From NCBI RefSeq assembly GCF_037201815.1, contig NZ_CP147407.1, forward strand, positions 248,001 through 312,000: 64,000 nucleotides of DNA, in the 5' to 3' direction. Positions 58,988 to 64,000 of this stretch are shown here, in pieces (position 1 is the stretch's first letter; every line of letters begins with the position of its first letter). This stretch comes from Metabacillus sp. FJAT-52054 (GTDB lineage Bacteria; Bacillota; Bacilli; Bacillales; Bacillaceae). Made by a program: the position numbers and the translations under genes. The notes under the pieces are model-generated. The model was not told the DNA's origin and did no database searches. It saw only the letters and a program-made list of their open reading frames with translations.

Positions 58988-59005
58988 GGCAGGACGCTTC
59001 CTGCC
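58988..59005 (+). terminator. terminator after the coiled-coil gene
   Basis: GGCAGGA, loop CGCT, TCCTGCC, T5. Confidence 0.85.
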
Positions 59006-59052
59006 TTTTTACTTTGGTCATATCAGAAAGCGAGAAAAAGGGGCGATTCACA

Positions 59053-59646
59053 ATGTTAGTCACTAAAAGGAACTGGAAAACAATCGTGTTTATGAATGAG
59101 GAAGGAAACGTAACAAGTCGAGTGTGTACTTCTTGTAACAGGCTAAGACCTATTGGGGCTTTCAGGAAGCAATCTAACGGATTAGGGGGGTATAAGTCTT
59201 ATTGCGGAACTTGTTATTCGGCTTATGTGACCGCTAATTATAAGGACGATAACCTATTAAGATTACACCGTTTACGTGCGGAAGAAGCCGGACTACCTTC
59301 CAATATGTCCTTAGAGTTGCTGAATAAACTGAAAGAAGAACAGGGCGGACATTGTGTATTAAGTCATTCGGAAAGAGTCGAACGTGACCATTTTATCCCT
59401 ATTTCATGGGGTACGGGATTAGGAGACGTTTACGAAAACGTTGTGTATATGGAAAAGGGATTGAATATTTCAAAGGGAAACAGACATCCCTTCATCTGGA
59501 TTAAGAAACAACCCCATTTTGTACAACGTCGATTCCATAACGAACTAGTTCCAATGCTTGCAGAACGTAACGGAATGACGGCGAAAGAGTTCGAAGAATA
59601 TGTAACTAAGTGCTATGAAGAATTCGTAAACAGAGAGGAAGTGTAA
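59053..59646 (+). CDS. HNH-like protein with zinc ribbon
   Basis: A 197-aa protein from ATG 59053 (13 upstream codons have no ribosome site). Residues 22-50 hold CTSC and CGTC, a zinc ribbon. Near residue 100, GGHCVLSHSERVERDHFIPIS resembles the beta-alpha-metal core of HNH endonucleases, with NVVYMEKGLNISKGN as the following segment; the usual CN..KG cysteine is replaced. Phage HNH proteins assist packaging or act as homing nucleases. Activity uncertain. Confidence 0.65.
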   Translation: MLVTKRNWKTIVFMNEEGNVTSRVCTSCNRLRPIGAFRKQSNGLGGYKSYCGTCYSAYVTANYKDDNLLRLHRLRAEEAGLPSNMSLELLNKLKEEQGGHCVLSHSERVERDHFIPISWGTGLGDVYENVVYMEKGLNISKGNRHPFIWIKKQPHFVQRRFHNELVPMLAERNGMTAKEFEEYVTKCYEEFVNREEV

Positions 59647-59648
59647 AT

Positions 59649-59798
59649 ATGACTGTAGAAGAAAGGTTCGAATATGGTAAGAAAATTAGGGCGGAACAAG
59701 ATAAGGTAATAGCCCTTTTTATAAGCCAAGTTAGAAACGTAGAAGATATGGACTATTTGACGGCAGTAAAGAAAGAACTACTAGGAGGTAAGAAATAA
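59649..59798 (+). CDS. 49-aa hypothetical protein
   Basis: ATG 59649 two bases after the previous stop; GAGGAAGTG is the ribosome site. Sequence begins MTVEERFEYGKKIRAEQDK, helical and charged. Its stop TAA overlaps the start of the next gene (TAATG), so it belongs to the same coupled run. Confidence 0.6.
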   Translation: MTVEERFEYGKKIRAEQDKVIALFISQVRNVEDMDYLTAVKKELLGGKK

Positions 59799-60016
59799 TG
59801 GGAATTAGAAAATCAAGTATTGAACTTATGCTAGAAGGATATGAGAAAAGCAATGTTGATAAAAAAGAGGTACAGCTGAACGTTATCAATAAAGATGACC
59901 CGAAGGATAGACCGTTAAGCCCTATTGAGAAAATGTCCGCAGGGTATCAATGTATTCAGGACCAGTTAGCCGCCAATCAAGAGAAATACTTACAAGAAAA
60001 AGGAGGAAACAAATAA
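59798..60016 (+). CDS. 72-aa hypothetical protein
   Basis: AGGAGGT precedes the ATG. Polar, with proline-rich middle (KDDPKDRPLSPIEK). TAATG overlap with the genes on both sides. No family recognised. Confidence 0.6.
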   Translation: MGIRKSSIELMLEGYEKSNVDKKEVQLNVINKDDPKDRPLSPIEKMSAGYQCIQDQLAANQEKYLQEKGGNK

Positions 60017-60312
60017 TGGCTAAATTGTTGAATGTACAATCTAAATTAGAAGGACAAGGGGTTTTTGTTGTAGAGAATGCAACTACTCTTAAATCGGGGG
60101 CTTATGGGCTACAGGTTAACGGCAAAATTGAAGTTGCTAACCTAGCAGAAGGAAACACGTTCATAATTAGGGCGGACGGTGAAGAGGTATTAGCTGTTAA
60201 TACTAATGATGTCCACTCATTCCAATTCGTTACACAACGTAGAATGGATTCAGAGGAAGTTGTAATAGCTTACGAAGGAACAGCGGACGTAGTTTTGAAT
60301 TTAGAAGTCTAA
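60016..60312 (+). CDS. 98-aa beta-rich hypothetical protein
   Basis: Starts at ATG 60016 after AGGAGGAAAC; the 22 codons upstream in frame overlap the previous gene. Predicted all-beta (GVFVVENATTLKSGAYGLQV, then GNTFIIRADGEEVLAV), like a small phage head-decoration or fibre-type domain, but that is a guess from composition. A terminator-like hairpin follows. Confidence 0.6.
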   Translation: MAKLLNVQSKLEGQGVFVVENATTLKSGAYGLQVNGKIEVANLAEGNTFIIRADGEEVLAVNTNDVHSFQFVTQRRMDSEEVVIAYEGTADVVLNLEV

Positions 60313-60319
60313 GAGGGAC

Positions 60320-60338
60320 GGCGGCGGTTAACGCTGCC
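60320..60338 (+). terminator. terminator-like hairpin
   Basis: GGCGGCG, 5-nt loop, CGCTGCC, T6; 7 nt after the stop codon. Confidence 0.75.
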
Positions 60339-60366
60339 TTTTTTATTTTGAAAGGAGGGCTATAAG

Positions 60367-60573
60367 ATGCCTAGCGAAGCTTATTACGAGTTATTGGACA
60401 TGCTAGACGGTGAAGAACTAGCAAATGGGAATCGCCTTCATATTGAAATCTTTAAACGTATGGCTGGTGAACTTAAAGGGGAAACGTACTGGAAGCATCC
60501 GAACGAAAAGCCCTTCCGTGAAATGACGAAGGAAGAACAATTAGAATCATTGGAACAGACATTGCGGGATTAA
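60367..60573 (+). CDS. 68-aa hypothetical acidic protein
   Basis: AAAGGAGGG precedes the ATG. Begins MPSEAYYELLDMLDGEELANG; helical, acidic. Last gene of the plus-strand run. Family not recognised. Confidence 0.6.
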   Translation: MPSEAYYELLDMLDGEELANGNRLHIEIFKRMAGELKGETYWKHPNEKPFREMTKEEQLESLEQTLRD

Positions 60574-60655
60574 CTTCCCGTTTTTCTACACATACCGTTA
60601 CACCTTTACGGAATACGGTTATTAGTTAATTTCAGGGGTATTACAATAGGGGAAA

Positions 60656-60673
60656 TTGAATACTATTATTCAA
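60656..60673. repeat. 18-bp palindrome copy 4
   Basis: TTGAATACTATTATTCAA, 82 nt after the last gene of the run. Confidence 0.8.
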
Positions 60674-60773
60674 GGCGTAGGACTTCGGGTTCTACGTCTC
60701 TTTTTTGTCTATATAGAGGATATTATACGTGTATTACAATAAATGGATGTTGCTAGAGAGGGCTACGTTGCAT

Positions 60774-60944
60774 TTACTTTTCGCTTCGCCTAGTTAGTTC
60801 CCTTTCTTCTACATTGTTTAACTTACCCTGAATCGTACTAAACGCCTTATCCATCCCTTCGTTAATATCATCCAGTGACTTACCTACCCTATCGAGTGCC
60901 TTATCGACTTCTAACAGCTTCCAATATACTTCTTCGTATGACAT
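60774..60944 (-). CDS. 56-aa hypothetical protein on the minus strand
   Basis: ATG 60944 with AGGGGTGATGG upstream. Begins MSYEEVYWKLLEVDKALDRV, then SLDDINEGMDKAF and a basic end. Entirely helical, coiled-coil-like. A small regulator or structural peptide; not recognised. It is the only credible gene in the 60.6-62.0 kb gap. Confidence 0.55.
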   Translation of the reverse strand: MSYEEVYWKLLEVDKALDRVGKSLDDINEGMDKAFSTIQGKLNNVEERELTRRSEK

Positions 60945-61917
60945 GGACCATCACCCCTTATTATGAGTATATCAAAATGTTTCTAACGAAAGTTACTAAA
61001 TTCGGCAGTACGTTGAATACCATTTTCCTTTTATATCGCCTTGTTGTATTCCCTGCTAAATCCCTTTAATACACGTTAGGCACAGCAGAGAACGTTACCG
61101 GACGTTAAGCATAGTTAAGAGTACAGTAAGGCAGGTGTAGAGTATAGCAGCAGTATAAAGGTATAGCCCCCGTTAATACGAGTGTAGCCTACGTTAGTAT
61201 GACAGGTAGTAATATACGTAGAATCGCCCATCCATGTATCAGTTCTATATTCTTCGTTTGTAGCAGTAGCCCCCGTTATCCTAGACACGGCAAGACTTAG
61301 CAGTAGGAACACAGCCCTTACTTGTCTATACAAGTGGGACAATACGCGTCCCGATTGTATTAGGTAGACCGCTTAAATACTTGTCTGATTCCTAAGGGAA
61401 TCGGACGAATAATTATAGGATATTCTTAGACCCCAACGAAACAATGCGGGATACAAAGCCGCAATCTTTGTTCGCTTTCGTCTGATTCCTTTTTAGACTG
61501 ATTCCTTACGTTAGATTAACGAATGATTCCTATTCATACATTACATCAAGCCTTACATAATTCCTTTCTATATACCTTTCTAACAGTTAATGTATAACCT
61601 TCCTATATAGCCCTATACTCATACATACAAGACCGCGGGGAGGACGTTAGAGGGCTTAGATAAGGCTTTAGGTTGCACAAAAAGGTAAGACCCCCACCCC
61701 AACGGGTGACGCACCCCCAAAATCCCCCGCGTATTGCCATCATACTCCGTTTGAATTAAAATACCGTCCCCGTGTCCCTAGCGTCGCCCTAACCGTTACC
61801 CCCGTTTCCCACAATCATATTTTTTCTGAAAATTATGCCCCAAATGTCCACATCAATTTTTTCTGCACATTTTATAGCCCCGTTGAGACACTGTAATATC
61901 TACGTTTACCCCTATTA
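60945..61917. other. long gene-free stretch
   Basis: About 970 bp with no supported frame. Features: a 10-bp stem at 61383-61406 (GTCTGATTCC/GGAATCGGAC); short direct repeats of TGATTCC at about 61386, 61483, 61499 and 61524; a C-rich segment at 61690-61730; and T-rich tracts near 61830. It could be a control or replication region, a packaging site or decayed genes. Confidence 0.45.
61384..61530. repeat. dispersed TGATTCC direct repeats
   Basis: TCTGATTCC at 61384 and 61481, ACTGATTCC at 61497, AATGATTCC at 61522. Short and irregularly spaced. Confidence 0.4.
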
Positions 61918-61935
61918 TTGAATCCTATTATTCAA
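61918..61935. repeat. 18-bp palindrome copy 5
   Basis: TTGAATCCTATTATTCAA, 68 nt upstream of the next gene, a suitable operator position. Confidence 0.8.
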
Positions 61936-62002
61936 AATAACATGTCACAACTATCTCCTTTGACCACAACTGATAAAAAGATTAATTGAAGGAGGAATTA
62001 CA

Positions 62003-62347
62003 ATGACAAAAGTTATCGAACAGCATACGGCAATGGAGATTGTAGGGAATGAGGAACTAGAACGTCTAGCACAACAAGAAATGCTTCAAAGAACTAAGGT
62101 ACTGGATAAAGTTAGGGAGATATTCACTTTTCCGAATGGAGGATTTATCAGTATCTCTACGGTTGCTGCATTATACGACGTTGAAGAAATGAAGGTAATC
62201 AGCTTATTGCGGGTGGAAGAACTGGAAGGAGAACATAACTTACTTGTTTCCAGACTAGATATGCTTAGTGTGGGATTCTTGTTAAGCGAATCAGAGGTAG
62301 CCCAGGAATTAAGGAATCAACTCACAAATATTCGGGAGGTGAATTGA
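62003..62347 (+). CDS. hypothetical phage/plasmid-type regulator
   Basis: A 114-aa protein after GAAGGAGGA. FISISTVAALYDVEEMKVISLL (about 50-72) looks like a DNA-binding helix pair, and LLVSRLDMLSVGFLLSESEVAQELRNQL resembles the conserved region of several phage antirepressor-like proteins (pattern of a final EVA..(L/V)R..LLN). No firm family. It is 3 bp upstream of the replication-type HTH gene and likely co-transcribed. A palindrome copy upstream suggests repression by the element regulator. Confidence 0.55.
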   Translation: MTKVIEQHTAMEIVGNEELERLAQQEMLQRTKVLDKVREIFTFPNGGFISISTVAALYDVEEMKVISLLRVEELEGEHNLLVSRLDMLSVGFLLSESEVAQELRNQLTNIREVN

Positions 62348-62350
62348 GAA

Positions 62351-62797
62351 ATGACACTCAAGAAGTTAACAGAGGAAGAAATCTTTCTAAAGGTCTATAA
62401 ATCTTTCTATACTAGTGGATTAGCGTCAAAAATTGGGAAGGAGTTGGGGCGGGGGAAAGTAAACACGCTACTTGCTATTGCTTCCTATATGGACGATAAA
62501 GGGATATGTTTTCCTACTCAGGAACAATTAGCAGACAGAACGGGGACTACGATAGGAACTATTAACCGGGATGTTAACGAACTATTGGATTTCAGGATAG
62601 ATGGTAAACCAATTCTTATACGTCGTAAGCACAAAACTAACGCTGGGCATAGGAATTCAATATATAGAGTTATGCCAATTTCTCAGCTATCTATATTTGA
62701 TAGAGAAATCGAACCGATTCAGAAGCCATTAATTGAGAAAGATAAAGAAGCAAGTGAAAGGGAAGCAGCATTAGCGGATTTATTAGCAGAATTGTGA
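62351..62797 (+). CDS. helix-turn-helix protein, replication-initiator-like
   Basis: A 148-aa protein with GRGKVNTLLAIASYMDDKGICFPTQEQLADRTGTTIGTINRDVNELLD (positions about 35-78), the winged helix-turn-helix typical of plasmid/phage replication initiators and DnaD-like N-termini. GGAGGTG precedes the ATG. Direct repeats of 14-15 bp lie 90-135 bp downstream, an iteron-like arrangement. A purely regulatory role is also possible. Confidence 0.65.
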   Translation: MTLKKLTEEEIFLKVYKSFYTSGLASKIGKELGRGKVNTLLAIASYMDDKGICFPTQEQLADRTGTTIGTINRDVNELLDFRIDGKPILIRRKHKTNAGHRNSIYRVMPISQLSIFDREIEPIQKPLIEKDKEASEREAALADLLAEL

Positions 62798-62817
62798 CTA
62801 GTCACCAGATTGGTGAC
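62794..62817. promoter_or_regulatory. overlapping palindromes
   Basis: GTGACTAGTCAC (62794-62805, perfect) shares its right arm with GTCACCA-GAT-TGGTGAC (62801-62817, perfect). Three GTGAC half-sites in 24 bp; overlaps the stop codon of the HTH gene. Confidence 0.6.
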
Positions 62818-63122
62818 AGGGTATAGCAGCTTTAGGAAGTACCTAATGTTTAAAATCATAACTAGCTAATTGGTTATATAGATATATAAGAAGAACCATA
62901 TTAAGAAGAACTATATAAGAAGAACCAAAATACAGAGGGGGCAAGCCCCTCCGGTTGTTTACAATCTAAGAGAATAATATATATTCGTTTACAAAGGTGA
63001 ATAAAAGATAGAACACCAAATTCCGCCAACCAAACTGACACGGGAGAGGGTTATGCTTATATTATGAAATTTATTCCAAGTGTAATATACTAGAATCCTA
63101 GTAAATATGTAGGGGGCAAAAT
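62798..63122. other. gene-free stretch with repeats
   Basis: Contains the overlapping palindromes, the iteron-like repeats, a GAGGGG/CCCCTC hairpin at 62935-62951 and AT-rich sequence around 62985. No gene supported. Confidence 0.5.
62887..62930 (+). repeat. three tandem 14-15 bp repeats (iteron-like)
   Basis: TAAGAAGAACCATAT, TAAGAAGAACTATA and TAAGAAGAACCAAAA follow one another directly, all with the core TAAGAAGAAC. Confidence 0.75.
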
Positions 63123-63329
63123 ATGAAAAAGCAATATGAGGTAACATTTCACTTAATTAACGGTGAAATTGGACATCTAATAGAAGAATCTTCTCTTGTG
63201 CGTGCAAAGAACAAAATTAAGAACCAATTTGAGGATATAGGAGAAAGCCCCGTTCTTTCCTTAACCGACGACTTAGTTCTTGTGAAAGCAAACGTACAAT
63301 ACTTCATGGTTAAAGAATACGAAGGTTAA
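63123..63329 (+). CDS. 68-aa hypothetical protein
   Basis: ATG after GTAGGGGGC. Mixed strand/helix (YEVTFHLINGEIGHLIEESSLVRAKNKI). No family recognised. A terminator follows. Confidence 0.6.
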   Translation: MKKQYEVTFHLINGEIGHLIEESSLVRAKNKIKNQFEDIGESPVLSLTDDLVLVKANVQYFMVKEYEG

Positions 63330-63335
63330 TCAAAT

Positions 63336-63365
63336 GAGGACGCTATCCATGCGGCTGGCGTTCTC
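63336..63365 (+). terminator. terminator after the 68-aa gene
   Basis: Thirteen-bp stem GAGGACGCTATCC/GGCTGGCGTTCTC with one mismatch, loop ATGC, then TCTTTTTT. Confidence 0.75.
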
Positions 63366-63399
63366 TCTTTTTTACCTTAAAACTTAAAAGGAGGATAAT

Positions 63400-64000
63400 A
63401 TGGCTAAATTACCCAAAGAAGGAGAATTTCCAAATGAGAGAGATTTCTTCTATATTGTAAGTTTTCTAATAATAGTTGTTATTTTTATCGTATCTCATCG
63501 TCTATCAGATAATACAGACGTTGTAGCTTATGTAGGGTTTGCAGGAACTATTGTTTCCATACTTCTAGCAGTTATTGCCATCATTTATTCTTTTTATCAA
63601 AGTAGCACGTATGAAAACTCAACAAAAAAATTAGATATCACAGCTAATAAGATAGAAAATATAACAAATGAATTATCAGAAGTAGCTAAAATAGGGGGTA
63701 ATATAGCTGACCTTAAAGGTATAGTGGAGAAAATTGATAATACCGTGACAAACATAGACTCCAATTTTTACGAAGAAATGAATAAAAAGCCTCATTCATC
63801 TAGCTATAATAGCGTTCAAATACTGCCCTCAAATGACGATAATGATTTAGAGACAGCTTTTAACTATGATAGAAAGTACTTCGAAAAAGTCACCAGTAAT
63901 TTAACAGTTCTAGCAGCAGTTGTGGTGGTATGGATTCAAAAGTCGTACAAACTCAATGTGAATTTTAATATTAAAGATTGTACACGATTTTTTGTTGAGG
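63400..64000 (+). CDS. two-TM membrane protein (cut by window edge)
   Basis: Open to the right edge; 200 codons visible. AAAGGAGGATAAT precedes the ATG. Two hydrophobic helices at about residues 16-34 and 44-64 are followed by a cytoplasmic coiled-coil-like part (NKIENITNELSEVAKIGGNIADLKGIVEK). Topology is like small membrane proteins found in plasmid/phage or defence genes, but no family can be named without the C-terminus. Confidence 0.6.
   Translation, partial: MAKLPKEGEFPNERDFFYIVSFLIIVVIFIVSHRLSDNTDVVAYVGFAGTIVSILLAVIAIIYSFYQSSTYENSTKKLDITANKIENITNELSEVAKIGGNIADLKGIVEKIDNTVTNIDSNFYEEMNKKPHSSSYNSVQILPSNDDNDLETAFNYDRKYFEKVTSNLTVLAAVVVVWIQKSYKLNVNFNIKDCTRFFVE

Noticed and set aside
60875..61069. 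64-codon plus-strand frame
   Set aside because: Partly antisense to the better supported 56-aa minus-strand gene and has no ribosome site.
61115..61342. 75-codon minus-strand frame with a hydrophobic start
   Set aside because: Starts with TTG without a ribosome site, unusual composition and no neighbour context.

Overview
The window is from the chromosome of a spore-former-type Bacillales bacterium, most likely a Bacillaceae relative of Bacillus. Gene order from 12.9 kb to 49.7 kb follows my recollection of B. subtilis 168: ydbP-ddl-murF, cshA-ydbS-ydbT-ydcA-acpS-ydcC-alr-ndoAI-ndoA, rsbR-S-T-U-V-W-sigB-rsbX, tex-sprT-like, tRNA/rRNA, tsaE-tsaB-rimI-tsaD, ydiF, rex, tatC, ydiK-ydiL, groES-groEL. 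Strong AGGAGG ribosome-binding sites, many TTG/GTG starts, CIRCE, an S-box leader and a sigma-B operon all agree. It is not B. subtilis itself: thiL, moaC and tatAY are absent from their expected positions, and extra genes are present. No database search was possible, so family names rest on motif recognition.

Layout. 0-2.5 kb: end of a stress/tellurite-type cluster (YceG end, YceH/TelA, a TerF-like VWA protein). 2.6-11.1 kb: housekeeping and oxidative-stress genes. These include a YdjM-like membrane protein, a flavoprotein, a methyltransferase, the OhrR-Ohr peroxide operon with its operator, a Rieske-FAD oxidoreductase and MsrA. A SAM-I riboswitch precedes an ATP-grasp ligase and a flavin monooxygenase. 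11.1-12.7 kb: a small AT-rich island with three little-known genes, one resembling DUF4176. 12.9-25 kb: cell-wall precursor synthesis (Ddl, MurF, Alr), RNA helicase CshA, PH-domain membrane proteins, a rhomboid protease, AcpS and the EndoAI/EndoA toxin-antitoxin pair. 25.2-30.1 kb: the complete stressosome/sigma-B regulon operon with an internal sigma-B promoter. 30.2-33.1 kb: Tex and a SprT-like protein. 33.2-39.6 kb: ten tRNAs, 16S-23S-5S rRNA and two more tRNAs. 39.7-42.4 kb: the t6A genes with rimI. 42.4-42.6 kb: a DnaA-box cluster. 42.8-49.7 kb: ABC-F protein, Rex, TatC, YdiK/YdiL and GroESL.

From 49.79 kb to the right edge the sequence changes. It becomes AT-richer, has many short genes of unknown function and long gene-free stretches. 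It starts with a tyrosine recombinase immediately behind the groEL terminator. This is the left part of an integrative element or prophage whose right end is outside the window. It carries a D12-class adenine methyltransferase convergent with two tandem paralogous BglII/BstYI-like endonuclease genes, a second tyrosine recombinase, phage-type HTH proteins, an HNH-like zinc protein, a replication-type HTH protein with iteron-like repeats downstream, and a 2-TM protein cut by the edge.

The least explained parts of the element are three. A ~550-nt gene-free, hairpin-rich segment at 51.2-51.8 kb ends in a long terminator stem and is a candidate large structured RNA. Five copies of an 18-bp partial palindrome, TTGAATANTANTATTCAA-like, are spread over 55-62 kb. 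The tandem endonuclease pair could form a heterodimeric restriction enzyme.
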